Below, piece after piece: positions 8,958 through 17,543 of a DNA stretch of 64,000 nucleotides (positions within the stretch are counted from its first letter, which is position 1; each line of letters starts with the position of its first letter). The stretch is from an uncultured Clostridia bacterium (lineage in GTDB: Bacteria; Bacillota; Clostridia; Peptostreptococcales; Anaerovoracaceae): the NCBI GenBank assembly GCA_934255135.1, contig CAKQMV010000005.1, positions 78,176 to 142,175 of the forward strand, written 5' to 3'. The translations under genes were made by a program, and so were the position numbers. The notes under the pieces are model-generated. The model had not been told where the DNA came from. It saw only the letters and a program-made list of their open reading frames with translations, and did no database searches.

Positions 8958-9010
8958 GTGTTATTATAATATCATCTAGAAGTATGTTTAACGGAAAGGG
9001 AAGACGGGCT

Positions 9011-9727
9011 ATGGATAAGCACACTCCAGATTATGTAGTATTTGATAATGTGAAGAAGGTTTATCACGCTGGTGAGGTTGATATCACAGCACTTCATGAT
9101 GTAAGCTTCAGCATCGGCAAGGGTGAGCTTGTTGTTGTCGTGGGCGAATCAGGTGCAGGTAAGACTACATTGCTTAATATACTTGGAGGCATGGATACGC
9201 TTACTGAGGGGAATATTTATCTTGACGGTAAGGAGATAAGTCACGGAACCAAGAGAGAGCTTACAGAATACAGAAGACATGATATCGGATTCGTATTCCA
9301 GTTTTACAACCTGGTTCAGAATCTGACTGCACTTGAGAACGTGTCTTTAGCTACCCAGATATGTCGTGATCCTCTTGATCCGGCAGATACACTTAAAGCC
9401 GTCGGACTCGAGGACAGAATGAATAACTTCCCAGGGCAGCTTTCGGGAGGAGAACAGCAGAGAGTTGCGATTGCAAGAGCACTTGCGAAGAACCCGAAGC
9501 TTTTGCTCTGCGATGAGCCGACAGGAGCTCTCGACTACAATACAGGTAAGGCAATACTTAAGCTCCTTTCAGACCAGGCTGGAACTACAGGAATGACTGT
9601 AGTTATAATCACACATAACAAGGCGCTTACACCAATGGCTGACAGAGTTGTAAGGGTCAAGAACGGAACAGTGATCGATGTAACCGTAAATGAGAATCCA
9701 ACGCCAATAGAAGACATAGAATGGTAA
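9011..9727 (+). CDS. ABC transporter ATP-binding protein, MacB/LolD type
   Basis: A 238-residue ATPase with Walker A in GESGAGKTTLLN, Q-loop FVFQFYNL, signature LSGGEQQRVAIARA, Walker B LLLCDEPTGALD and the H-loop ITHN. This set is typical of ATPases that pair with FtsX-like permeases (MacB, LolD, BceA groups). I start at ATG 9011, which has GGAAAGGGAAG upstream; an ATG at 8984 lacks a site. The permease follows after 4 bases. A TATAAT at 8965-8970 is a possible promoter. Confidence 0.9.
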   Translation: MDKHTPDYVVFDNVKKVYHAGEVDITALHDVSFSIGKGELVVVVGESGAGKTTLLNILGGMDTLTEGNIYLDGKEISHGTKRELTEYRRHDIGFVFQFYNLVQNLTALENVSLATQICRDPLDPADTLKAVGLEDRMNNFPGQLSGGEQQRVAIARALAKNPKLLLCDEPTGALDYNTGKAILKLLSDQAGTTGMTVVIITHNKALTPMADRVVRVKNGTVIDVTVNENPTPIEDIEW

Positions 9728-9731
9728 TACA

Positions 9732-12686
9732 ATGCTGATCAAATCGACCTTCAGAGAAATTAAATCATCTATAGCGCGCTATCTTGCAATTTTTGCGATA
9801 GTGGCTCTTGGTGTGGGGTTTTTCTCTGGCCTTAAGATGTGCAGACCGTCTATGATAGAGACTGCCAAGGAATACATAGATTCAAATAAGATGTATGACT
9901 ATAAATTGATGTCGACTTATGGAATTGACGATAAGTCGGTAAAGTATGCTGCATCGCAAGATGGTGTTAAGGCTGCTGAAGGCACGATAGAGAAGGATAT
10001 AGTATCAAACGTTGATGGCACTGAGCGACTTCTTAAGTGCATCAGCGTACCGAAAGATCTTAATAAGATTGCTCTGGCGGATGGCAGACTCCCAGAGAAG
10101 AATGATGAATGCGTTGTTGATGAACGCATGATCAAGAATGGGGCTTGCAAGATTGGATCTGACATAGAGCTTACCAAGAGCAACAAGAAGTCAGCACGAG
10201 ATGAATTTAAATCACAGAGCTTTAAGATAGTCGGAGCTGTAACATCATGCCTGTATCTTGACTACCAGAGAGGATCGACAGACATAGGTGACGGAGCACT
10301 CGATGGATATATTTATCTGAATGAAGATGCTTTTGACACAGAGTATTACACCGCACTTTACGTGAAGTTCGATAAGGAGGGCGAGACTTTAAGCGGCTCG
10401 CAGAAGAAGATTCTTAAGTCACGCGAGGATGAGATGAAATCTCTTGCGAAGACAATCACCAGCAAGAGAAGAGCGGCTGTAATGTTGGAGGCTCAGGAGA
10501 AACTTGACGATAAGAAGGCTGAATATGAGGATTCGCTTGCAGACTACAAGGAATCCAAGACGAAGGCCGAGAAGGAAATAAGAGATAACGAGAAGAAGAT
10601 AAGAGACGGCAACAAGAAGCTTAATGCCAGCAAGAAGGATCTTAATGCCAAGCTTGTTAAGACTAAGAAGCAGAAGAAGGAGCTTCAGGGCTCACTTGCA
10701 TCTGTAAAGCAGGCAATTGCGAGCCTAGAGGCGATGGGTGATACCGAAAGTGACAATTATAAAGCACTTGTTACTAACAAGCTTAAGCTTCAGGACAGCA
10801 TTATCATGTGCAATTCTGGAATCAAGAAGATAAATAGCGGACTTCGCACAATATCTTCGAAACAGAAGGAACTTGAGAGAGCGAAGAAGACACTGGCTTC
10901 CGAGAAGAAGAAAGCAAAGGCAGAGTTTGCAAAGGCGGAGAAGAAGCTTGATGACGCTAAGGATAAGCTCGACGATGCGCAGGAAGAGATAGACACGATG
11001 AAGATGGGCAAGTCTTACGCATTTTCGCGTGAGGACAATGCCGGATATTCGTCATTTAAGAGTAATTCAGAAATTGTAGACAAGATTGCGAGAATATTCC
11101 CGCTGTTCTTCTTCCTGATTGCTATTCTTGTCTGCATGACTACAATGACAAGAATGGTCGATGAGCAGAGAACACAGATTGGAATTCTCAAGGCTCTCGG
11201 ATACAGCAACGGCTCGATTCTGTGCAAGTATCTGTTCTATTCGGGAAGCTCCGCAGCAATGGGTGCAGTTTTTGGCTTCTCCGTAGGCACCAACGTATTT
11301 CCGCGCGTGATCTGGCAGGCATATACGATGATGTACGATTTCAGCGATGAGGTTGCATTTGTGTTTGATCCGAAGCTGTTTGCTCTGTCAATCGGAGCTG
11401 CCCTAGTTTGCGCTCTTGCAGCGACATGGTTCTCTGTTGCGGAAAATTTCGGCGTTCAGCCGGCAGAACTCATCAGACCGAAGACTCCTCCTGCGGGCAA
11501 AAGAATCCTGCTAGAGAGAATCACTCCCGTGTGGAATCGTATGAGTTTCCTGTATAAGGTATCATTTAGAAATGTATTCAGATATAAGAAGCGTTTTGTA
11601 ATGATGGTTCTGGGAATAAGCGGATGTACAGCACTTCTGATTGCTGGTTTTGGACTCGACACAACTGTGTCTAAGGTTGCTGAGCATCAGTATTCAGAGA
11701 TTTCAATCTATGATTACACTGTTATGTTCTCGGATGAGCTTGACGAGAATCAGCAGCAAGGCTTTATTAAATACGGTGAACGAAAGACTGATGGTAAGCT
11801 TGGAGATGTGCATTTCATACATAATACAAGTGCAGATGTGTCAGAGGGAAATGCCAAGATTGAAGGCACCTGCATAGCAACTGAAGCTAAGGATTTTGAC
11901 AAGTTTGTAGACCTTCACAACGGAGATGACAAGGTTTCGTTCCCTGGTAAGGGTGAGGCTGTAATCTCCAAGAAAATCCAGAAAGCGCTCGGCGCCAAGG
12001 TTGGCGATGAGATAACTATTAAGGAAGGTTATCGTGACATGACAGTAACTGTGTCGGGTATCTGCGATTTCTATGTAGGCGAGAATGTGTATGTAAGTGC
12101 TAAAACATATACAGATGGTATGGGCAAGGCTCCTTCTATCAAGGGTGCATATGTCCGTGTCCCAGAGGGTACGTCTGATGCTGAGATTCGTGATGCTGCA
12201 ACAGCCTGCGGCGAGTACAGTAAGGCTGCGGCAGTCGTTGTAAACCTTGATATGATTGAGAGTGTGCAGAAGATGATGGAGAGTCTTAACCTCGTAATCT
12301 ATGTGGTTATACTCTGTGCTGGAATGCTTGCCTTTATTGTTATCTTTAATCTGACAAACATTAACATAATGGAGAGAATCAGAGAGATTGCTACAATCAA
12401 GGTTCTCGGATTTAATAGAAGAGAGACATCGAAGTATGTATTCAGAGAGAATATAATGCTTGCAGGAGTAGCATCTATTGTCGGAATACCGCTCGGACGA
12501 TGGCTTCTTGATTTCTGCATAGATAATATTGTGGTGAGTATGGTGTTCTTCGAGACCAGAATAACTACACTCGATTATCTGTATGCTGTTATTCTGACTG
12601 TGGTATTTACATTAATTGTAAATCTGGCTATGGGAAGAAGACTCGATAAGGTCAGCATGACAGAGTCGCTCAAATCAATAGAATAA
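9732..12686 (+). CDS. FtsX-like ABC permease with a long extracytoplasmic coiled coil
   Basis: A 984-residue permease with a transmembrane helix near residues 16-36, a large extracytoplasmic region and two FtsX domains (about 455-580 with IFPLFFFLIAILVCMTTM, and about 855-975). Between about 245 and 425 the chain is a Lys/Glu/Asp-rich heptad stretch (for example KKLDDAKDKLDDAQEEIDT), probably an antiparallel coiled-coil stalk. FtsX-like proteins with MacB-type ATPases act as mechanotransmitters or exporters of lipids, peptides or antibiotics rather than importers. No two-component or peptide gene adjoins it, so the substrate is unknown. Confidence 0.87.
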   Translation: MLIKSTFREIKSSIARYLAIFAIVALGVGFFSGLKMCRPSMIETAKEYIDSNKMYDYKLMSTYGIDDKSVKYAASQDGVKAAEGTIEKDIVSNVDGTERLLKCISVPKDLNKIALADGRLPEKNDECVVDERMIKNGACKIGSDIELTKSNKKSARDEFKSQSFKIVGAVTSCLYLDYQRGSTDIGDGALDGYIYLNEDAFDTEYYTALYVKFDKEGETLSGSQKKILKSREDEMKSLAKTITSKRRAAVMLEAQEKLDDKKAEYEDSLADYKESKTKAEKEIRDNEKKIRDGNKKLNASKKDLNAKLVKTKKQKKELQGSLASVKQAIASLEAMGDTESDNYKALVTNKLKLQDSIIMCNSGIKKINSGLRTISSKQKELERAKKTLASEKKKAKAEFAKAEKKLDDAKDKLDDAQEEIDTMKMGKSYAFSREDNAGYSSFKSNSEIVDKIARIFPLFFFLIAILVCMTTMTRMVDEQRTQIGILKALGYSNGSILCKYLFYSGSSAAMGAVFGFSVGTNVFPRVIWQAYTMMYDFSDEVAFVFDPKLFALSIGAALVCALAATWFSVAENFGVQPAELIRPKTPPAGKRILLERITPVWNRMSFLYKVSFRNVFRYKKRFVMMVLGISGCTALLIAGFGLDTTVSKVAEHQYSEISIYDYTVMFSDELDENQQQGFIKYGERKTDGKLGDVHFIHNTSADVSEGNAKIEGTCIATEAKDFDKFVDLHNGDDKVSFPGKGEAVISKKIQKALGAKVGDEITIKEGYRDMTVTVSGICDFYVGENVYVSAKTYTDGMGKAPSIKGAYVRVPEGTSDAEIRDAATACGEYSKAAAVVVNLDMIESVQKMMESLNLVIYVVILCAGMLAFIVIFNLTNINIMERIREIATIKVLGFNRRETSKYVFRENIMLAGVASIVGIPLGRWLLDFCIDNIVVSMVFFETRITTLDYLYAVILTVVFTLIVNLAMGRRLDKVSMTESLKSIE

Positions 12687-12728
12687 ATCGTGATGGACGA
12701 ACTTCTGTACATGCTGCGGTCTTGAATG

Positions 12729-12734
12729 TATAAT
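12729..12734 (+). promoter_or_regulatory. Candidate -10 element before thyA
   Basis: A perfect TATAAT sits about 68 bp before the thyA start in the 115-bp gap after the permease. The -35 (near 12703-12711) is weak, so the call is tentative. A small TGCAG/CTGCA hairpin lies between it and the gene (about 12752-12769). Confidence 0.4.
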
Positions 12735-12801
12735 ATATCGGTTGAGAATTTTGCAGAGGTATCACTGCATAATTTAAAGAGAGAAGTGAGAGGAGAAATT
12801 A

Positions 12802-13632
12802 ATGAGCAAAGCAGATGAACTTTTTGTAACCATGTGCCGCGATATAATTGACAATGGATTCAGTACAGAGGGACTTCCTGTAAGACCTCACTGGCCAGAC
12901 GGAACACCGGCTCATACCATCAAGAATTTTGGCGTTGTGAACAGATACAATCTGCAGGAAGAGTTTCCGGCTCTCACTCTGAGACCGACTGCGATAAAGT
13001 CGGCTGTAGACGAGCTTCTCTGGATCTGGCAGAAGAAGTCAAACAATGTGAATGACCTTAAGAGCTCAATCTGGGATGAGTGGGCTGATGAGGACGGCTC
13101 AATCGGCAAGGCTTACGGATATCAGCTTGGCATTAAGTACAAGTTCAAGCAGGGTGAGATGGATCAGGTGGATAATGTTCTCTGGTGTCTTAAGAATGAC
13201 AGATATTCAAGAAGAATCCTGACTAATATATTCAATTTCGAGGATCTTCACGAGATGAATCTTGAGCCATGTGCATACAGCATGACTTTTAATGTCAAGG
13301 GCGATACGCTTAACGGAATTCTGAATCAGAGATCACAGGATATCCTGACTGCAAACAACTGGAATGTTGTGCAGTATGCAGTTTTGCTGATGATGTTTGC
13401 ACAGGTGAGCGGACTTAAGGCTGGTGAGCTGATTCATGTTATAAGCGATGCACACATCTATGACAGACATATTGATATTGTTAAGGAACTGATTGAAAGA
13501 CCTCAGTATCCTGCACCTAAGGTAACTCTGAATCCTGAGATTACTGACTTCTATGATTTTACTGTGGATGATGTAATCATTGAGGATTACAAGAAGAACC
13601 CTCAGGTTAAGAATATTCCTGTTGCTATTTAA
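12802..13632 (+). CDS. thyA: Thymidylate synthase, divergent ThyA type
   Basis: A 276-residue folate-dependent enzyme converting dUMP to dTMP and producing dihydrofolate. The nucleophile is Cys157 in MNLEPCAYS. The phosphate-binding Arg and the dUMP-contacting Asp are kept in QRSQDILTANNWN, and HIYDRH matches the conserved H-x-Y motif. The sequence departs from the classical enzyme: PCH is PCA, and the usual L-G-x-P-F-N loop reads T-A-N-N-W-N. The folA gene, which recycles the dihydrofolate, begins 13 bases later. In several Clostridia this slot between mrnC and rlmB holds the unrelated thyX. Confidence 0.9.
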   Translation: MSKADELFVTMCRDIIDNGFSTEGLPVRPHWPDGTPAHTIKNFGVVNRYNLQEEFPALTLRPTAIKSAVDELLWIWQKKSNNVNDLKSSIWDEWADEDGSIGKAYGYQLGIKYKFKQGEMDQVDNVLWCLKNDRYSRRILTNIFNFEDLHEMNLEPCAYSMTFNVKGDTLNGILNQRSQDILTANNWNVVQYAVLLMMFAQVSGLKAGELIHVISDAHIYDRHIDIVKELIERPQYPAPKVTLNPEITDFYDFTVDDVIIEDYKKNPQVKNIPVAI

Positions 13633-13645
13633 CGGAGGTATTACC

Positions 13646-14137
13646 ATGAATATGATAGTTGCTGTTGACAGCAATTGGGGAATCGGAAAGGATAACGGCC
13701 TTCTGGCTTCGGTTCCTGGAGATATGGCCTTCTTCAAGAAAACAACTACAGGACACGTTGTGGTAATGGGACGTAAGACCCTTGAGTCGATGCCTAAGAA
13801 GAGAGGGCTTCCTAACAGAACTAACTACGTGCTGACTCGAAATTCTGAATTTGAAGCGGAACGATGCATAGTGGTTAATTCGGAAGAAGAACTGTTCAGA
13901 GAGCTTGAGCAGTATCCTGGTGATGAAGTTTTTCTAATCGGCGGAGCAAGCATATACAACAAGTACTATGACCGCTGCGATAAGCTTTTTATCACGAAGC
14001 TGTTTGCTGACCTCGGCGCGGACGCTTTCATTACAAACATCGATGAAGATGACCGCTATGAGATAATAGAAGAAAGCGAATTATTCGAAGATAACGGAAT
14101 ACAGTACAGATTTTATACATACGAGAGAAAGAAATAG
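13646..14137 (+). CDS. folA: Dihydrofolate reductase
   Basis: A 163-residue NADPH-dependent reductase regenerating tetrahydrofolate. Family features are MIVAVDSNWGIGKDNGL at the N-terminus, the catalytic acidic residue region PGDMAFFKKTT, the NADPH loop VVMGRKTLESMP and the glycine pair in VFLIGGASIYN. ATG 13646 has GGAGG 7 bases upstream; an in-frame ATG at 13580 lies within thyA. It is sandwiched between thyA (13 bases) and rlmB (2 bases), so the three form one operon. Confidence 0.95.
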   Translation: MNMIVAVDSNWGIGKDNGLLASVPGDMAFFKKTTTGHVVVMGRKTLESMPKKRGLPNRTNYVLTRNSEFEAERCIVVNSEEELFRELEQYPGDEVFLIGGASIYNKYYDRCDKLFITKLFADLGADAFITNIDEDDRYEIIEESELFEDNGIQYRFYTYERKK

Positions 14138-14139
14138 AT

Positions 14140-15063
14140 ATGAGCAAGAGAGATAATAAGAGATTTAATGATAACGAGCGCAACTCAAGACCTAAGAGGG
14201 GTGGCAAGAACAGACGTGACTACGGAGATAACTACGAGCCTAAGAGAATGTCAAAGCCTCAGAGAAGAAAATCCTATGAGCCAAAGCATCAGCCACAGAG
14301 AGAATGGGATTATGTTGGAACTGACGGACTCGAAGTAGTTGTAGGAAGAAATCCTGTAATCGAGGTGCTTAAGGGCGACCGCGACGTTGAGAGAGTGTTT
14401 ATTGCAGAAGGAGCAGAGGGTTCAATTGTTCAGATCAAGGCACTCGCAAGAGAGAAGGGTGTAATCGTTGATATCGTTGATAAGAAGCGTATTGAAGCGA
14501 TGGCCGCTCCCGGCGAGAGACACCAGGGCGTAGCAGCGAAGGTTTCGGAATATAAGTACTCGGAGATGGAAGATATTTTTGCCCGCGCAGAAGCAAGCGG
14601 AGAAGAACCATTCATCATCCTTCTTGATGAAATCACTGATCCTCATAATCTTGGAGCAATCATCAGATCAGCGGAATGTGCAGGGGCTCACGGAATCATC
14701 ATTCCTAAGAGAAGAGCGTGCACTCTTACTCAGACCGTTGCCAAAAGTGCGGCTGGTGCAATCGAGAATATGCCGGTTGTCCAGGTAACTAATCTTTCAA
14801 GAACTATCGATGAGCTGAAGGATAAGGGGCTGTGGATTGGTGCGGCTGATATGGACGGACAGGAATTCTATAACTGCGCACTCGACGGTGCGGTAGGAAT
14901 TGTAATCGGAAATGAAGGCAAGGGAGTTGGCAGACTCGTTAAGGAGAAGTGCGACTTCGTTGTATCAATCCCTATGAAGGGTAAGATTAATTCACTGAAT
15001 GCATCAAATGCTGCTGCTGTAATTATGTTTGAAATCAGAAGACAGAGAGATTGTGGCAGATAA
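14140..15063 (+). CDS. rlmB: 23S rRNA (guanosine-2'-O)-methyltransferase RlmB, TrmH/SPOUT family
   Basis: A 307-residue SPOUT methyltransferase. The three family motifs are present: DPHNLGAIIRSAECAGAHG, VIGNEGKGVGRLV and PMKGKINSLNASNAAAV. The substrate-binding domain precedes them (VVGRNPVIEVLKGD, about 65-140). The first 60 residues are a Lys/Arg/Asn-rich, probably disordered extension that may add RNA affinity. No yacP or sigH follows, although these often sit here in Clostridia. Confidence 0.92.
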   Translation: MSKRDNKRFNDNERNSRPKRGGKNRRDYGDNYEPKRMSKPQRRKSYEPKHQPQREWDYVGTDGLEVVVGRNPVIEVLKGDRDVERVFIAEGAEGSIVQIKALAREKGVIVDIVDKKRIEAMAAPGERHQGVAAKVSEYKYSEMEDIFARAEASGEEPFIILLDEITDPHNLGAIIRSAECAGAHGIIIPKRRACTLTQTVAKSAAGAIENMPVVQVTNLSRTIDELKDKGLWIGAADMDGQEFYNCALDGAVGIVIGNEGKGVGRLVKEKCDFVVSIPMKGKINSLNASNAAAVIMFEIRRQRDCGR

Positions 15064-15117
15064 GAGGATGACAGATTGTATATTCCAATTTTATCTGTAA
15101 ATACTGCGCGAATAAGC

Positions 15118-15146
15118 TTGACATTGACACGATAGTTGAGTATTAT
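15118..15146 (+). promoter_or_regulatory. Strong promoter of the rpmG-secE-nusG-rplKA block
   Basis: TTGACA (15118-15123), a 17-bp spacer and TATTAT (15141-15146). A second TTGACA overlaps at 15124-15129, giving an alternative pairing with TATTTA at 15147. The leader downstream holds a 6-bp hairpin (CAGAGC/GCTCTG, 15175-15198) before the rpmG ribosome-binding site. Confidence 0.8.
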
Positions 15147-15249
15147 TATTTAGCAACTTTATGTATTTACTGAACAGAGCGGAGGAAACACTGCTCTGGT
15201 TTTAGAGTGAATAAATGATTTTGCGAAAATCTGAAATGGAGGAAATGAC

Positions 15250-15411
15250 ATGGCAAGTGGTGTAAGAAACAAGATTATCCTTGCATGCACAGAGTGCAAG
15301 CAGAGAAACTACAATACTATGAAGAACAAGAGAAACAATCCAGACAGAATTGAGCTCATGAAGTATTGCAAGTTCTGCAACAAGGAGACTCTCCACAAGG
15401 AGACAAAGTAA
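15250..15411 (+). CDS. rpmG: 50S ribosomal protein L33
   Basis: A 53-codon gene read directly from the sequence, beginning MASGVRNKI and ending KETLHKETK. It has the zinc-binding form of L33, with C-x2-C (ACTEC) and a second C-x2-C (YCKFCN). TGGAGGAAATGAC precedes the ATG. It leads the secE-nusG cluster, the normal position in Firmicutes. Confidence 0.94.
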   Translation: MASGVRNKIILACTECKQRNYNTMKNKRNNPDRIELMKYCKFCNKETLHKETK

Positions 15412-15440
15412 TTTCGTTATTGGAGAAATGGAGAAGTAGA

Positions 15441-15719
15441 ATGGCTAAAGAGAAGACCGCAAACAGTGCAGAAACTCTTAAAAGCTCGAATAAGAATCAC
15501 GGCTCAAAGGCTTCGGCCAAGGAGGACAGAGGGCTTATTAATTATCTGAAGGGAGTTCGCCAGGAGACAAACAAGGTTGTTTGGCCTACCAAGGACGAGC
15601 TTACAACAGATACTGTTGTAGTTTTAGCTACATGCGCTTTCTTTGCGCTCGCTTTCTGGCTAATTGATACTGGATTCTTGGCAGCACTTAAGGGAGTTCT
15701 CGGCGTTACACTATCCTAA
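15441..15719 (+). CDS. secE: SecE preprotein translocase subunit
   Basis: A 92-residue protein with the SecE signature YLKGVRQETNKVVWPTKDEL followed by one C-terminal transmembrane helix (about 66-88). SecE clamps the SecY channel. The first 35 residues are a polar, Lys/Ser-rich extension. I use ATG 15441 (MAKEKTAN), which has GGAGAAG upstream; an in-frame ATG at 15366 lies inside rpmG. It is flanked by rpmG and nusG as usual. Confidence 0.93.
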   Translation: MAKEKTANSAETLKSSNKNHGSKASAKEDRGLINYLKGVRQETNKVVWPTKDELTTDTVVVLATCAFFALAFWLIDTGFLAALKGVLGVTLS

Positions 15720-15738
15720 GAGATTGGAGATTTAACAG

Positions 15739-16323
15739 ATGACAGACGGAATCGACAGCAAGAACAAAGCTACCGTATCACCTCTTATGGGAGAAGGTCT
15801 CAGAGGCGATGGTACAGCCAAGTGGTATGTAGTACATACTTATTCAGGTTATGAGAACAAGGTAAAGACCAGCATCGAGAGAATGGTTGAATACCGCGGC
15901 ATGCAGGATCTGATTCTTGAGGTTGTTATTCCAACTGAAGAGAGAATCGAGATCAAGGATGGCGTTAAGAAGGTTAAGACTCGTAAACTCTATCCTGGCT
16001 ATGTCGTTATTAAGATGATAGTCAACAACGAGACCTGGTACCTCGTACGTAATACAGAGGGTGTTACAGGCTTCGTTGGACACGGCTCCGATCCTATTCC
16101 TCTAACTAAGGAAGAAATCGTGAGAATGGGAGTTGAGAAACTGCATATCGATCTGGATATTGAAGTTGGAGACACAGTTCGCATCATCGGAGGACTCTTT
16201 GAGGGTCAGCTCGGCATTGTCGAGTCAATTAATCCGGAGAAGCAGGTTGTTAAGGCGAAGATTTCAATGTTCGGAAGAGATACACCAGCTGAACTTGAGT
16301 TTTCTCAGGTAAGCAAACTATAA
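15739..16323 (+). CDS. nusG: Transcription termination/antitermination factor NusG
   Basis: A 194-residue NusG with the NGN domain (KWYVVHTYSGYENKV, then LYPGYVVIKM and RNTEGVTGFVG) and a C-terminal KOW domain (GDTVRIIGGLFEGQLGIV). About 27 residues precede the NGN domain (MTDGIDSKNK...), longer than usual, and are probably disordered. It couples RNA polymerase with the ribosome or with pausing control. rplK follows after 19 bases. Confidence 0.96.
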   Translation: MTDGIDSKNKATVSPLMGEGLRGDGTAKWYVVHTYSGYENKVKTSIERMVEYRGMQDLILEVVIPTEERIEIKDGVKKVKTRKLYPGYVVIKMIVNNETWYLVRNTEGVTGFVGHGSDPIPLTKEEIVRMGVEKLHIDLDIEVGDTVRIIGGLFEGQLGIVESINPEKQVVKAKISMFGRDTPAELEFSQVSKL

Positions 16324-16342
16324 CTGAAGAAAGGAGACTAAG

Positions 16343-16768
16343 ATGGCTAAGAAAATTGAAGGTTACATCAAACTTCAGATTCCTGCAGGAGCAGCTACTC
16401 CAGCACCACCAGTTGGACCTGCCCTTGGACAGAAGAGTGTTAACATTATGGATTTCTGTAAGCAGTTCAATGCTAGAACAGCAGATCAGCAGGGAATGGT
16501 TATTCCAGTAGTAATCACTGTTTACGCTGACAGATCATTCACATTCGTATGCAAGACACCTCCAGCAGCAATTCTTATTAAGAAGGCAGCAGGAATTGAG
16601 TCAGGTTCTGGTGTTCCTAACAAGACTAAGGTTGCTTCAATCACACTTGCACAGTGCGAGGAGATTGCTAAGACTAAGATGCCTGACCTAAACGCAGGTA
16701 GCCTTGAGGCAGCAACTGATATGATCAAGGGAACTGCTAGAAGCATGGGAGTTACAGTAACAGAGTAA
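16343..16768 (+). CDS. rplK: 50S ribosomal protein L11
   Basis: A 141-residue L11 of normal length. The N-terminal domain has the proline-rich loop GAATPAPPVGPALGQ and the C-terminal rRNA-binding domain ends AARSMGVTV-like (TARSMGVTVTE). It forms the GTPase-associated centre and is needed for stringent factor activation. AAAGGAGACTAAG precedes the ATG. Confidence 0.98.
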   Translation: MAKKIEGYIKLQIPAGAATPAPPVGPALGQKSVNIMDFCKQFNARTADQQGMVIPVVITVYADRSFTFVCKTPPAAILIKKAAGIESGSGVPNKTKVASITLAQCEEIAKTKMPDLNAGSLEAATDMIKGTARSMGVTVTE

Positions 16769-16821
16769 TTGATGGGAGGCAGTCACAATAGATGACGCCG
16801 TTTGAACCACTAGGAGGAAAA

Positions 16822-17514
16822 ATGAAGAGATCAAAGAGATACAACGCTTCAGTAGAGAACTTCGATAAGCACGAACTCTACGACGTAACAAGCGCTGTAA
16901 AGAAAGCAAAGGAACTTGGAACAGCTAAGTTCGATGAGACAATTGAGATGCATATCCGTCTTGGCGTAGATGGAAGACACGCTGACCAGCAGGTTAGAGG
17001 TGCTATCGTACTTCCACACGGAACTGGTAAGAGCAAGAAGGTTCTCGTATTCGCTAAGGGTCCTAAGGCTGAAGAGGCAAAGGCAGCAGGAGCTGACTTC
17101 GTAGGAGCTGAGGATATGGCAGAGAAGATCCAGAAGGAAAACTGGTTTGACTTTGATGCAGTAGTAGCTACACCAGACATGATGGGTGTTGTAGGTCGTC
17201 TCGGTAAGGTTCTCGGACCTAAGGGACTCATGCCTAACCCTAAGTCAGGTACAGTAACTATGGATCTTGAGAAGGCTCTCGCAGACATCAAGGCTGGTAA
17301 GGTAGAGTACCGTCTTGACAAGGCTAACATTATTCACGTAATCGTGGGTAAGAAGTCATTCACTGACGAGCAGCTTGCTGATAACGCTAACGCTATGGTC
17401 CAGGCAATCGCTAAGGCTAAGCCTGCAGCAGCAAAGGGTCAGTACTTCAGAAGCGTTACAGTTGCATCAACAATGGGCGCTGGTGTAAAGGTTAACACAG
17501 CACAGCTTGGTTAA
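16822..17514 (+). CDS. rplA: 50S ribosomal protein L1
   Basis: A 230-residue L1, which forms the mobile stalk at the tRNA exit site and represses its own operon in many bacteria. Hallmarks are GTGKSKKVLVFAKG, LGPKGLMPNPKSGTV and the C-terminal TVASTMGAGVKV. I prefer ATG 16822, which has TAGGAGGAAAA directly upstream and gives the standard MKRSKRY start; an in-frame ATG at 16792 would add ten residues. Confidence 0.97.
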   Translation: MKRSKRYNASVENFDKHELYDVTSAVKKAKELGTAKFDETIEMHIRLGVDGRHADQQVRGAIVLPHGTGKSKKVLVFAKGPKAEEAKAAGADFVGAEDMAEKIQKENWFDFDAVVATPDMMGVVGRLGKVLGPKGLMPNPKSGTVTMDLEKALADIKAGKVEYRLDKANIIHVIVGKKSFTDEQLADNANAMVQAIAKAKPAAAKGQYFRSVTVASTMGAGVKVNTAQLG

Positions 17515-17543
17515 TCGCCGGTCACACTAAATTCGAATATCAA

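Noticed and set aside
15175..15198. CAGAGC/GCTCTG hairpin in the rpmG leader as an attenuator
   Set aside because: The stem is only 6 bp and followed by GTTTTA rather than a U-run; no competing structure is evident.
16792..16821. An upstream ATG for rplA giving a ten-residue extension
   Set aside because: The ATG at 16822 has the better ribosome-binding site and gives the standard L1 N-terminus.
16878..17330. A 150-codon minus-strand ORF opposite rplA
   Set aside because: Shadow of the L1 gene with a Ser/Pro-rich composition typical of reversed reading.
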